NCBI GenBank assembly: GCA_016946835.1
Contig: JACVTC010000008.1
Span: 1,056,001 to 1,120,000 of the forward strand
DNA length: 64,000 nt
DNA from: Neocallimastix lanati (nom. inval.)
Lineage: Eukaryota > Neocallimastigomycota > Neocallimastigomycetes > Neocallimastigales > Neocallimastigaceae
Direction: 5' to 3'
How positions within the stretch are numbered: the stretch's first letter is position 1; the number at the start of each line of letters is the position of its first letter. The translations under genes and the position numbers were made by a program. The notes beneath the pieces were generated by a model. It saw nothing but the letters and a program-made list of their open reading frames with translations, was not told the DNA's origin and did not search any database. Shown here piece after piece: positions 1-13,929 of this stretch.

Positions 1-2073
1 TATTTATTTATTTTTTTTTTTTTTTTTTTTTTTGATAATAATTATTAATATTAATATTATTATTATAATTTATTATTTATTATTTAATATATATTATTTA
101 TTATTATTATTATAATATTATTGTTATTATTGTTATTGGTATTATTTACAAGTGATTTATTAAATTCTATTATGTTTTGTTTATCTGTTATGATTTGATT
201 AATCTCTTTCTGTAAATTATTGATCGTTACTGTTTTTCGTCGCTTTTCAAACATACTATTCGTGATCTTTCGTTGAAGTTCAACTTCCGTAAGTTTCTTC
301 TTCTTCTCATTTAATTTTAATTTTAATTGGCCATCTTTCTTTTCATTCTCAGTATCGGCTTCCTCTTCCTCTTCCCCTTCTATATAATATTCATTTTTCT
401 TTTTTTTTTTTTTTTTTTTTTTTTTTTATTATAAATATTAATAATTAAAAGGAGTAGTGTAATGAAAAATGAGTTAAAATAAAATAAAAAAAAAAAATTA
501 AATAGAATTTTATATCCATATCAAATAAATAAAAAATAATAATTATAATAATATTAATAATAATAATAATAATTAAAATATAATAAACAAATATAAAAAT
601 AAAAGTTAAAATAAAAATTTATCAAAAAAAATTTTTTTTTTTTTAATTTTATATATATAATATATATAAGATATATAAGATATATAATATATTAATTATT
701 TAATATTTATTTTATTTTATTTTATTTTCTAAAATTATTTAATTATATAGTTCTTTTTTTTTTTATTTTTTTTTTATTTTATTTTATTTTATTTTATTTT
801 TATTATTATTATTTTTTACCAAATCATGTAGTAAACTTGGATCCTCACGAATTAACTTTTGAAGTAATTCCTTTTTCTCCTTAATTCTTTCATTCATTAT
901 TGGTATCATGGAATAATCAATGATAGATTCCATATGTTCCACTCCTATGTAATGGAAGTAGGGACATTGTCGAAGTTTTTCTATCCAGAGATCTTCATCT
1001 ACAAATTTGGTGACATAGCTCTTAAAATTTTTAAGATACGTTTCCATACGATAGGTTTCCATTAATGCATTAGGATTTTTGGATGGTAGACGGCGGAGTG
1101 TACCGTTCAACAATTGATACTTGGATTGAAGACCCGAAAATTGTTTCCTCAGCAGTTGAATTTCTTCATGATTTCGCCTGATTTGTTCATTCTCTAGTTG
1201 TTCTATTCCTAATTGAAATTTTGTTTTTTTTTTCCCCTCTGAAAGGGACTGTGACCGACTACCATAATAACGATGAGTAGAGGTAGAGGTAGAAGTGGGT
1301 TGAATAGATTTTCCTCGATGATCATTTCTATTTTTATTTTTATTCTCATTTTTATTTTCTTTTTCTTTTTCTTTTTCTTTTTCTTTTTCTTTTTCTCTTT
1401 CCTTTTCATTTTCATATTCATTTTCTAATTTTTTCTTTTTCCCTTTTAATTTTTGTGTTGAATTCCTTTTCTTACTCCCTATGCTCTCTTTACTTCCCTT
1501 CTTTAATGAATTTTTGGAGGATTTTTTCTTTTTTCCTGATTTCTGTTGGTAGTCCTTTCAGTTTCATAAAAATAGAATAAATATATAAATAATAATTTCA
1601 ATTAATAATAAACGATTATTATTTATTTCTTATTTATTTATTTATTTCTTATTTGTTTATTATTATTATTTACTTTATTATTATTATTTATTACTATTAT
1701 TTGTTATTATTTATTATTATTAATTATTATTATTTATTATTTGTTATTATTTATTATTATTTATTATTTATTATTTATTATTATTATTTATCATTTATTA
1801 TTATTATTTATTATTTATTATTATTATTTATTATTTATTATTTATTATTATTATTATTATTCATTATATTTATAATTATTTTATTATTGTTATTATTCAT
1901 TATATTTATAATTATTTTATTATTTATTTCGATTATTTAATTATTTATTTCGATTATTTATTATGTTTATTAATTATAATTATTATTACTATTTTTTTTA
2001 TATTATTTATTTATATATATCATTATCATCATTATAGTTTTATTTTATTTTATTTTATTTTATTTTATTTATT

Positions 2074-2116
<43 letters not shown>

Positions 2117-3837
2117 TTATGTTATAAAATATATAATATTTACTCCTATTTAAACTTACCATCTTTAATTTTTCGGTATAATCATCAATACCATTAGTTA
2201 GTGTATTCTCCATACCATTCTGTCTATCCTCTATTTTATTGGTGATAATATAATTGTAGATATCATCATTTAATTTTATGAATTTATTAGTTCCGGATCG
2301 TGTTCGATTGGTTTTTGAAGTTTTTTGGGTGGAAACGGATTTGGCATCCTCGGAAGGAGGGGATGGCATTGGAAACTGCTGTTGTCGGTTTTTATTAACC
2401 ACATTAACATTAACATTAGATAATTTTGGCTTCATGGGATAATTATTATTATTCAGTAAGAAAGTTAAATGACTGTCTTCTAAATTTACATGATCATAAA
2501 TATTTTCCTTATTTCCATTATTATCATTATTATTAACATTTTCATTTTTATTATTATTATAAAAATTATTATTATTATTATTGTAATTATTATTATTATT
2601 ATTGTAATTATTATTGTTATTATTGTAATTATTATTGTTATTATTGTAATTATTATTATTATTATTGTAATTATTGTTATAATTATTATTGTTGTTGTTG
2701 TTGTTATCTTCATTATGAGCTATAGATTTATTTTCATTATCGGTTGTTCGACCCTTTCCACCTTCATTATTATTAAAGTAATAATAGTCATAATCATCCT
2801 TATATACACTATAGTCATTATCATTATCGTTCATCTTGAGAATATCATTGATGGAATTATATTTGATAGGTTTCATATCTACATCATCTTTTCTATCCTT
2901 CGGAGGTTTCTCATTCATATTTGATGGTAAGCCCTTTTTTTCAACTTGTTTGGATTGACTCTTTTTATTTCCTGTAGCTTTAGAAAACTTATTTTTAGAA
3001 GGACTAATCTTTGATTTTTCATTTTTACTGATTGTTACATTACGATGATGATGATGTTGATGGAAAGAAGGTGAAGGTGAAGGTGAAGGTGAAGGTGAAG
3101 GTGAAGGTGATTGATGACCTGCTTCGGAACTATGATTAGAAAAATAATCAGAATAGTTGTCTTCATTAAATAAAGTTTGAAGTAAATTTTGGAGTTCCTG
3201 ATGAATGTCACTGGAATCACTATTTTGATTTTTATGATCATAAATTAATTTAAAGATATAGATTAGTTTCATCATACAGACTCTATTTCCTGAATAGAGT
3301 TCATACGCCATTTTTGAACTGAAAGGAATCTCGTAGTGCTCTCTTAATTTATTGAGTATAACTTGAAGATTCATTATTTTTGCTTCTGTATAGACAGCAT
3401 TTTCACTTCGAATGGTTTCATCTAATCGAACGTTAAAGATTCCTTCATACAGTAAAATCCAGAGAGAGGAAACACAGTCACTTAAACTTTTAATTCTTAT
3501 TGGAACATTCATTTCACATAGTATACCATTAACAATATTAACTCCCTCTATTTATATATATATATATATAATTTTTTTTTTTTTATTTTTGCATATTATA
3601 TATATAATTTATATTAGAAAAAAAAATTGTATAAATATATTTATATATATATTCATAATTAAATTATTATTTATAGTTTTATTTTTTAAATTATCTTTTT
3701 TTTATATTGTCTTATTATTATTATTATTTTTTTCTTTCATTATATTTTATTTTATTCTTACCTGATTCATTTATATCCGAGTTTTTTAAATTACTACTAC
3801 TACTACTCAATGACGATACAGTACTATTTCTTATCAT
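1..3837 (-). CDS. CEP95: CEP95-like centrosomal protein, 3' end outside window
   Basis: Exons read on the minus strand: 3837-3762, 3547-2160, 1554-820, 398-150, then a donor (GTAAAT) leading out of the window. The phases agree (1, 0, 0, 0), giving 816 codons so far. Residues about 26-130 resemble the N-terminal calponin-homology-like domain of CEP95 (DUF5745), including a stretch reading IRIKSLSDC followed by LYEGIF. After it come a Ser-Pro repeat (about residues 170-187), a long Asn-rich tract (about 309-353), a Lys/Glu/Asn-rich region and a predicted C-terminal coiled coil. CEP95 proteins are known from centrosomes and basal bodies, which fits an organism with flagellated zoospores. The start at 3837 rests on a 76-nt first exon with a good GTAAG donor; the second-exon acceptor joins in frame. 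The assignment is by remembered family similarity. The exon at 398-150 uses an unusual poly(A)-AG acceptor and could instead belong to another gene. Confidence 0.72.
1555..2159 (-). repeat. CEP95-like intron filled with TTA/TTTA/TTTTA simple repeats
   Basis: This 605-nt intron is almost wholly interrupted ATT, TTTA and TTTTA microsatellite. It is bounded by GTAAGT on one side and an AAAG acceptor on the other, both phase 0. Long open frames of Ile, Leu and Tyr inside it are translation of the repeat and not genes. Confidence 0.7.
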
Positions 3838-3959
3838 TTTTAATTACAACTATTAATTTTTTTTTTTTTTTTTAAAAAAAAAAAGAAAATAAATCGATAT
3901 TATGAATGATATATTATCGATGTCACTAATGTAATTTATTGATTTATTGATTTGATATA

Positions 3960-4004
<45 letters not shown>

Positions 4005-4348
4005 TTGTTATATTTAGTTATGTTTTGTTTTATTTTGTTATATTTAGTTATGTTTTGTTTTATTTTTTATTTTATTTTTTTTTTGTTTTATTTTTTATTT
4101 TTTATTTTTTGTTTTTTGTTTTTTGTTTTTTTATTATTATTTTTTTTTTTTTTGAAGTATTATTGTTATTATTTTTTATTATTTTTATTACTGATTTCTA
4201 TAATAAAAAATGCTTAATATTAAAAGATCAATTCGATAAAATAAAGTAAATTAAAAAAATTGTTTATACTAAAAAATGAAAAAGCAAATAAAATAAAAAT
4301 AATAATAAAATACTATAAAATTAAAAAATTGCTGCGTAAATTATTAAG

Positions 4349-4397
<49 letters not shown>

Positions 4398-4784
4398 AAA
4401 CCTTCTTTATTATAATTTTATTATAATAATATTTTTAAAAAAAATTATAAATTAAAATTATTTGAATTTATACCTACAAAAAAAAAAAAAATAAAAATAA
4501 AAAAAAATAAAAAAATAAATTCGGTTACAAATAATTTAAATATTTAATATAAATTATTAAAATCAGCATCAAAAAAGTTTATTTCGTATAAAATTTATTT
4601 TAAAGTGTTGTATATTTAATATTTAATATTTATATATATTTTTATTTTTATTTTAATTTTTTTATTTTTTTATTATTATTATATATTATTTATTTATTTA
4701 TTTTTAACTAATTTAAAGTTTTAACTGTTTATTCTTAAAAATTATAATTTTAAATGCTTATTTGAATAGTAGATGTAATGAGCA

Positions 4785-4821
<37 letters not shown>

Positions 4822-5375
4822 AAAATTATAATAAAATGAAACAAATAATATTTACTTTGTTAAATAATTATTATTTATAATATAAAATTAACTGAACAAA
4901 CGAACAAAAAAAAAAAATATTAATAACTAAAAATATGTATATATATATATATATATATATTCAGGATTTATTATATATTAAAAAAAAATATTTTTCATGA
5001 ATTATTTTGAAAGCACATGAATATTTTATATAATAAATATTGTATTATTATTAAATAATATATAATAATATAAATGATTTATTTAAAAATTTAATAATAA
5101 TAAATATAATATTATATATATATATAAAATTAAACTATATATTTTTTTTAAGAAAATAGTAAATTTATCAATGGTCTTAAACGATTAAAAAATATTTTAG
5201 GTATTTGTATGCTAATCTTGTATAAAAGTTATCTTCTCGATTCACTTTGTAAATAGAATGAAATTTATATAAAAATATAAAATATGTATATATATATAGA
5301 GAGATAGATAGATAGATAAATCCATATCCACTCTCTCAGTAAAAATTTTTATAATGAAACTAATTTAATATAGCT

Positions 5376-5406
<31 letters not shown>

Positions 5407-5579
5407 TAAATTAATATTGAAAAGTTCAAAAAAAAATTAAAAGGCTTTTATATTTAGTAAAGAAGATGATAAGAATTATATATATATATAATTATTATTA
5501 TTAATATTACTATCCTTCTTATGTATGACCATTTCAATATTATATTTATTATACCATCTCTGAATATTGAATAAAACAT

Positions 5580-5767
5580 GAAGTGTAGCTTTATTTTATT
5601 TTTAATTTTTTATTTTTATTTACTAATTATTTTATTTTTCAACTATTATTACTATTTTGAAGTGTAGCTTTATTTTATTTTTAATTTTTTATTTTATTTT
5701 TAATTTTTTTTTTATTTTAATTTTTTATTTTTATTTATTTTTTTTTTATCAACTATTATTACTATTT
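5580..5767. repeat. two-copy imperfect tandem duplication
   Basis: Two adjacent copies each begin AAGTGTAGCTTTATTTT and end AACTATTATTACTATTTT, at about 5580-5656 and 5657-5767. The second copy is lengthened by extra poly(T)/TTTTA sequence. Nothing suggests it is transcribed. Confidence 0.7.
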
Positions 5768-5843
5768 TATTTTGTTTCTATTAAACTTTGATTATTGTCC
5801 TTTTAGAAATTGATGAAATATATAAGAAAAGATAAAGATGAAA

Positions 5844-5878
<35 letters not shown>

Positions 5879-6415
5879 ATTCTCGTCTTCCTTGATACTT
5901 ATTCTCCAATTTTCAACATACTCTTATTACTCTCATTCTCCTCTCCTATTTCACTTTAATATATTATTTTTCTTTTGTTTATATAAAAATTTTTTTTGAT
6001 TAATTATGATTGATTTCAAAGCACTGTCTATTACCACTGCTTTTATTGTTTTTACTATTTTTTTTTTTTTTTTTTTTACATTTTTATTAATAAAACTTTA
6101 AAATATTTATAATATTATAGTAATAAATAAATTTTAGAATTTTCAAAATATAATTATAATAAGAGTATAAAAATAAAATAAAAGTAAAATAAAAAAAAAA
6201 AGGTTAATTGTAGTTAAAAAATAATATATTATTTTTTATTATTGTTAAATAACAAAATGTTGGTTATTATTCTTTCGTTTTTTAATAGTTACGAGATCTA
6301 AATTTTTCTTATTCATAATTAAATTATTTTTTTTTTAAATAGAAGAATAACAATAAACTACAATAACCGAAAAAAAATAAAAAATAAAAATAACAATAAA
6401 AAAAATAAAATCATA

Positions 6416-6447
<32 letters not shown>

Positions 6448-6671
6448 AGAATTATATTTAATTCTATCTTTTTTTTTTTTTTTTTGTTTATGAAAGGGAA
6501 CTATGAAATAGGGATTAAAAATTATCGAGTACTACTTATTTTTTTGATGATAAAAGGTAATTTTGTACATATAAAATCCCAAAAAAAAAAAATTAATGAA
6601 AAAATATTATAACCCACATACATATAATATTTCATAATATGATACCAATAGTCATAATTAATGATAATTAG

Positions 6672-7044
<373 letters not shown>

Positions 7045-7279
7045 GATTATGTTATTTTACAATATTTAAATCAAGTTTGAATAAGAAAAAGTAATTCATT
7101 CTGTCCTACATGGATTCTCATTGATTCTTAAAAATCACGATATGTGGATGATAATATCAAATAATAATTCATTTTCTTGAGGTGATAGTACAATTGAAAA
7201 TTGTAAATAGAGATAAAAAATATATAGATATATATATATATATATATATTCAGCTTATATATTAACATAATTTTATGAT

Positions 7280-7320
<41 letters not shown>

Positions 7321-7525
7321 TAATAATAATGCATCTCATAAGTTAGTTTAAAAATATCGAAACTTAATTCAATCCTTATCAATAGTTCTTGTTTGTAAAT
7401 ATTGATTACCTTGTAGATATTAAAATATGTTACATATATTACATGATTACATGGTCGAAAAAAAAAATATATATATATTTTTTTTTTTTTCTAATTGATT
7501 AATTTAATTAAAAAATATATTCCAG

Positions 7526-7902
7526 AAGTTATAACTAAAATAGGCTTCTGTTAAGAAGATAATCATGAAGAATATAGTTTTGATAATATTCTTATTTCAA
7601 TTATAAAATGTATTAAAAAAAAAAAAAAAAAATTAATTTTCAATTATATAATTCAATTACTAATTCCAAAGGTAATTTGTTTCTACTCATAATACTTATG
7701 ATAATATCAATCATAATACAAATACATTTTCTATAGATGAAAATTTTTAATTCTATTGAGGTAGTTTCCATGTTAAAACTTAACGAAATAATATTTTTTT
7801 TTTCTTTCCTCAGTATGAATCTGATACTACTAACTATCAATTTGCTATGGAAATCAGCAGTTTTCAATTTCAATGGTGCAATATTGAATCCAATATTAAT
7901 AC

Positions 7903-7944
<42 letters not shown>

Positions 7945-8234
7945 AAATCAGCAGTATATGTAATATTCAAAAAATAGTAATTCATATAATAAACAGAAAA
8001 TGAATCCATATGATATTGCAACTCCAAAAGATTGATGAAAAAAATAATAATAATAAAGTAAATATGGATTTGTCATATTAAAAATCACCAGATACTGTAT
8101 AGACTGTCCACATACTTGTAAAGGACAATGATGATAATGATTATACTAATCAATATGAAAGAAGTTAAGTTAAAAAAAAAAAAAAAGAAAAAAATATCAC
8201 AGTCATGTTTAGAAGTAAAATATGTAAAACATGA

Positions 8235-8266
<32 letters not shown>

Positions 8267-8790
8267 ACAATTAGTTTTAATGTTATAAGTACATATTATA
8301 TTTATATTAAGTATATACATGTTAAAATATGGAGTAAAAATAGGTCTTAAAAAGAAATATTACTTTATAAAATAATGTTAAAAAGAACAGATATATTTTT
8401 TAACCTATCTTTTCTCGAATATTATAAAATGATATTTTTAGGATATATGAAATATATATGTAACATAGAATGTTGAACAAAATATGTATATATATCATAA
8501 CATATATAATATATGATGCAATATCAAATATATATTAAAGTTAATACACAGTTACATAATATTTTTAAATACTTTAAACCATAGCATAAAATAGTAAATT
8601 GTACAAGAAGTGAAGAGTGTAGTCGATGTAGACCGGAATCAATCCTAAAGTAGCACAAAAATAGGTATATACCATCTCAAGAAAAACAAAACTCGGATAA
8701 GTAATAATAAAAAAGGTAATGGTTATAGCAAAGAAACTGAAGGTGATGGTAGTAAATCGTATAAAATTATCTTTATATGATAAAATTTAT
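7526..8790 (+). pseudogene. decayed coding region, family not recognised
   Basis: The stretch is less repetitive than its surroundings and gives several coding-like pieces on the plus strand separated by stops and homopolymers. They include about 7525-7610, a piece at 7814-7909 behind a good CAG acceptor (starting YESDTTNYQFAMEIS), about 8095-8166 (VKDNDDNDYTNQYE), about 8598-8655 (CTRSEECSRCRPES, Cys-rich) and about 8692-8776 (KGNGYSKETEGDGSKSYK). No continuous frame or plausible splicing joins them all. It may be an old pseudogene, or chance in a stretch of higher complexity. No function is offered. Confidence 0.3.
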
Positions 8791-8799
8791 TATCACTTG

Positions 8800-10742
8800 T
8801 AAAAAGAATTACATTCTGTTAATATAAAGATAAAAAAATAATAATTTTTTTTCTTTTTACTTAAAGAAGTTATATGTAATAATAATAAAAAAGAAAATAA
8901 TAATTTAGTATTGAGAGTGAGCATAAAGCAAAGATAATGGAATCAATATAGGTATTTATTATGATATCATATGAAAAAACTTCATTATAAATTAAAAAAA
9001 AATTGTTTTGTAAAAAATATAAAGATATAAAAATAAAAAATGAAATATGAAAAATAAAAAATTAAAAAAAAACATAATTATTGTAGAATAATATAGGGAA
9101 CCATTAGTTTTAATTATACGGTATCATCATATAGAAGAAAAAAATAATTCTTATTAAAATTATTATATATATATATATATAATAAGTATTATAGTACTAT
9201 TGACTGATTGAATAGCAAGTACATAACACCATTTATGTTGAGATCAATCCTTAATTTTTTAATAATTTTACCTCAAAGTAATACTCTAGATTTATATATA
9301 TCACAATTTTCATTTCTCATACTTTATTCTTTAATACTTTAGCTTTTATATATATTTGAAAAATAAAGTATAAGATATATTAAAAATAAAAAAAAATAAA
9401 AAAAATAAAAAAATAAAATAAAATAAAATAAAAATAAACATTAATATAAATTAAATTTTAATATCAAGACAGTTGCATACTTTAAATTTATTGAGTATTT
9501 TTTTTTTTTTTTTTTTTTTTTTTTCACCTGTTCATCTGCTCTACCTATCATATTTATTAAGAATATTACATTTTTAAAATTTTAAATAGCATTTTTAAAG
9601 TTATGTATTATTAATTATTAGTATATTTATATTTTGGAATAAATATGAAAATATGTGAAATTAATAATGAAGTAATTCGTTCATTTTAAAAAAAAATATT
9701 ACATAACATTAATTTAAATATGAATATAAATGATTATTCAATACACTTGTTATTAATTATGTTAATGATTATAATTATTTGTCCATTGGATAATTTTTTG
9801 AAGTCTTTTTTTTTTTTTTTTTTATAAATATAGTTTATTTTTTTTATTAAAAGTACAAACTCCTATATCTTTTATATATGCAAAGGAATCAATTCTCATT
9901 ATTATCTTTATATATTTAAAAGTATTTCAAAAATAAATATATATATATATATATATATTTATTTATATATTTTTCAGAGTAAAAATCATGTGATATCAAT
10001 GATTAACATAAAATTTATTGAGTATTTAATAATTATTTTTAATTAAATAAAGCTTAAATTAATATTTATTTTTTTATTAATATAGATCCACATTGATCTT
10101 TTACATTTGGTGAATTTTCACCAGAAATCATCTAAAAGCTTAAATAATTATATAATTTAATAATAATAAAATAAAAATAAAATAATTAATCAATATATTT
10201 ATTAGTTAATTATATAGATAGATAAAGATTAAATAATAAAAAAAAAAAGTTTTTTTATATTTATATAAAAGTTTTTGATTTAATGAAAAAAAAAGAGTCA
10301 CAACCTTTTTTTTTTTATTATTATGAAAATTATTTTATTATCTATTATACGAAACTTTTAATTTCATAAATATTATTCAAAATCTTTTTTTTTTTATTTT
10401 TTTTATATGTTCATATACTTTATTCAATTCTTTTTAATAACATTTGGTTTTAAAAATGATTTTATTTATTTAATATTTTATAATCAAAAGTGTAATTATC
10501 AAATTAATCACCAATATTTAAATATTATAAATTAAAAAGAAAAAAAGTTGATAGATAGATATTACTATTTACTCATTAAGATATAAATGATTTCAACCAT
10601 TATTCTGATAATAAAAAAGAAAAAATAAAAAATTAAGATAAAATAATCATTTAATAGTTGAATTTGAATTAATTTCAGTTTTTATTTTTATTTTTATTTT
10701 TTTTTTTTTTTATTATTATTATTAACATTATTATTATTATTG

Positions 10743-10778
<36 letters not shown>

Positions 10779-11612
10779 TATTTATATTTTATATTTTATT
10801 TAATTTTAAAAAAAAAGCTGATTTTGATAAAAAAAAATAACTATATTAAAGAAAACTTAGAAGAATTTAAAACCAAACAATATCAGTGAGTTTTTTTTTA
10901 TACTTTTTTTTTTAAAAAAAAATAATAATAAAATGTAAATATAAATATTAAATAAATATTAGTAACGAAAAAAAAAAAATATCATGAAATAATTTGAAAA
11001 TATCAAAAAATAATAAATTAATAAATAAATTAATAATAAATTATAATTAATAATAAAAGAAACTTCAGAAAGATCAATATATATATATTACTTTAATAGT
11101 AATGTTTAATATGTATTTATTATACAAAATAAGAATGAAATAACATAAAATATATATATATTTAAATAATATTATATGTATAATGTTTAGTTATGATTAG
11201 ACTATGTACTCATTAAAATTATCATAATTAATATGTTTTATTTGTACAAAAAATCGATTTAAAATAAAAATATGCCGATTTAATGAGATATTCATATAAA
11301 ATAAAAACATTTTTTTTTGTTATATCTTTATTAATTATATTATAATAAATGAATGAATGAATTTTTAGTATAATAAACATTATAAAGTATTTATATAATA
11401 ATGGATCTACGAGATAAATTTCTTTGAATTTATTATTTTTATTTTTTGGTAGATTTTATTTAATAATTCATTATTTATTATTTATTAATAAAAACTCTTA
11501 TTATTTATTTATTTATTTATTATTTATTATTATGATTTATGATTTACCTTTTAAAATTTTAATAAATTAATTAATATATAATTAATTTTAATAAATAATG
11601 TTAAGGCTAAAG

Positions 11613-11660
<48 letters not shown>

Positions 11661-12440
11661 CTTTTAATTTTCATTTTAAAAAAAAAAATAAAAAAGCGTT
11701 TTTTAAAAATAAAATATTTTTGAAATTTTCATTATATATATTTAAAAAAAAAAAAAAAAAAACATTATTGAAATCTATAAAAAGTATTTAAAATCATAAT
11801 ATATATATTTAAATTTTAAAAAGGCTTATATATATATAACTTAATATGAAAAAAATTTATTCTCTATATAAAGGTTTATAAAATCTTAAAATTAAATATA
11901 TATATATATATAATTTTCTTTAAAATATTATTAAAAAATAAATATTTAAAAGTTTTATAAAAAAAAATTTTTTTTTTCTTAGCCTTCATGTTTATTAATG
12001 ATAAATATTAAATAAAAATATTTAATAATTTTTATTTTATTTTCATTATTCATTTTATTAGAAAAATTTTGTTTTGTAGTATAAAGATTGTAAATAAAAA
12101 TATATAAATAAAAATATATAAATGAAAATATATAAATGAAAATATTTAATAGAAATTTTGTTTTATAGTATTTATAAAATTTAATGATATAAATGTAAAA
12201 GTTATTAATAAAAATATAGTAATAATAATAATAAAATAAATATTTTGAAATATTTAATTATAAAGGTATTTTTAATATATATATATATATTTTTTTTTAA
12301 ATTAATTTAAAATTCATAATTGTTTAAAATTTTAATATTTATTAAAAATTTAAGAAAATTTTTAATTATTAATAATTGCTGACAAAATTCAGATAATCTT
12401 TTTCATTTGATCATTACTCTGTCAATTTATCATTTATTAC
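8800..12440. other. gene-free AT-rich intergenic stretch
   Basis: I see no gene. The content is AT runs, including a pure (AT) run at about 11620-11657, poly(A)/poly(T) blocks and short TTTA arrays near 10741-10775. A small perfect palindrome, GGTGAATTTTCACC, lies near 10108. Confidence 0.55.
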
Positions 12441-12466
12441 AAATTAGTATTTATATTATTTATATT

Positions 12467-12982
12467 AATTAAACATTTAAACCATAATTCAGCAATATCA
12501 TTTCTTGGTCGTTCATGATCAACAAACTTTGTTACATCAGAAAGTAGTTGTCTATTTATATTTCTTGTTATTTGGGATTTAATTGTTTTATAATAATGAC
12601 ATATAAATCCTATTTCTTGTGAAACTTCATTAAATATAAATATAAGCTTAGGTCCTATAACTAAAGGAATTGAACTTTTTCTAATTTCATCTTTAATTTT
12701 ATGATTTGCAATTGATACAGATGCATCATAATCATCATAATCTTTTTCAAGATGATTATGTAAACTTTCATATTTTAAAATTTCCTTCTTATCGTTTAAA
12801 ATAATGAAAGATTTAACATTTATTTAAAGTTTTATATTCAATACATCTATACACTTAGGAATTAACCTTTTTTTTTTTTTAGATGAAAAATTAAGTTTAT
12901 ATTTTCTTTTTTTTTTTTTAATAATAATTTGTCCTTTTCCTCCATTAGTTTCGCTTATTTCAATATTTATCTTTTCTTCCAT
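12467..12982 (-). pseudogene. FLYWCH-type zinc-finger protein pseudogene
   Basis: Reading from an ATG at 12982, the frame gives MEEKINIEISETNGG, then a region resembling a FLYWCH zinc finger: VYRCIEYKTLNKC followed later by SLHNH (the C-x8-C...H-x-H pattern). An in-frame stop and a one-base frameshift fall just after the second Cys. The frame then runs on through DYDDYDASVSIANHKI and RNINRQL to about 12467. FLYWCH proteins are often transposon-derived or belong to expanded families in gut fungi. The stop and frameshift mark it as broken unless they are assembly errors. Family naming rests on motif spacing and general similarity. Confidence 0.6.
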
Positions 12983-13314
12983 TTATAATAAAATATTTTA
13001 ATTAAATGTTTAAATAAATATATTTAATTATATATGTTTTGGTTAAAAATCTTTTAAATAAATATTTTATTTTATAATTTTTAAAAAAAAAAGAAAAAAA
13101 TATTTTTTTTCATTATTTGTTATTAATAATAAGTTAATTATTATTTTATTTAATTAATTTATTATTAGTATTAATTAATCAGTTTTTTATATTTTTAATT
13201 ATAAAGTATTTTTAATAATATATTTTATTTTTTATATACTACAAAATAAAATATTTATATAATTATTTATTATTTATATTTAATTATTCATTATAAATAA
13301 ATTATTATTAATTA

Positions 13315-13505
13315 TTCAGTCTTTTTTGTTACAAAGTAATTACAAAAATATTTAAAACATTTTATTTTTTAATAATAAACTTTTTATTAAACCTGATTAT
13401 AATTTATTTACTTAATTACTTATTTATTTTTTTATAATTGTATTAAAAATATGAAAATCTTTATGGCGTCAAAATATGAACGCCACGTTGCGAAATGCAA
13501 CTTTT
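13315..13505 (-). repeat. conserved upstream repeat, copy A
   Basis: This sequence aligns with 51905-52095 over about 190 bp. Shared blocks include ACATTTTATTTTTTAATAA, ATTAAACCTGATTATAATTT and a GC-richer block containing ACGCCACRTTGCGAAATG. It lies upstream of the FLYWCH pseudogene on the minus strand. The block carries a GGCGT...ACGCC inverted repeat and a GTTGC...GCAAC palindrome. It may be a shared promoter or the end of a mobile element. Confidence 0.65.
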
Positions 13506-13553
13506 TGAATTCCATTATTTATTTATTTAACAAATTATTTATTATTTACTATT

Positions 13554-13836
13554 TATTATTTATTAATGGTAGGTATACTTTCTAAGTTTTCTATATTTCT
13601 AACACTATTAGAATCCCATTGCGTAAGCCTTGTCTGAGAGGATCTACAGTGTCCAGCTCCTCTGGGATGGCAAGGACGCCACCTATAGTTGGCTCTGCTT
13701 TCCCTCGAGGATCGCGTAGGGTGCTTCTATATGGAGTTTCTTTGCTTATGGGGAGTTGAGAGCGTCGACGCCGTACCGGTATGGCAGTTAATCATACACC
13801 CATATTACTATATGGGGAAGACCAAAGTCTTCAGTC

Positions 13837-13876
<40 letters not shown>

Positions 13877-13887
13877 TATTTATTAAT
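13554..13887 (+). mobile_element. GC-rich poly(A)-tailed retroposon-like insertion with flanking duplication
   Basis: The body runs from 13568 to 13873: a strikingly GC-rich segment (near half G+C between about 13620 and 13800), followed by an A-tract of about 35 nt. The 14-mer TATTATTTATTAAT flanks it perfectly at 13554-13567 and 13874-13887, which looks like a target-site duplication from L1/RTE-type retroposition. The segment near 13757 (GAGCGTCGACG) matches a word in the LINE coding ends at 32520 and 26303, so the 3' part may be LINE-derived. Caution: the duplicated word is low complexity. Confidence 0.6.
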
Positions 13888-13929
13888 ACATTTATTATTT
13901 ATTATTAATTATTCAATTATTCAATTATT

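Noticed and set aside
1653-1940. Long open frames of Ile, Leu, Phe and Tyr (also near 39112-39504, 41843-42592, 48563-48922, 59753-60049)
   Set aside because: They are translations of ATT and TTTATTA microsatellites with no protein signal.
7128-7382. Minus-strand open frame rich in Phe and Tyr
   Set aside because: Built on a poly(A) tract and AT run, no splice or family support.
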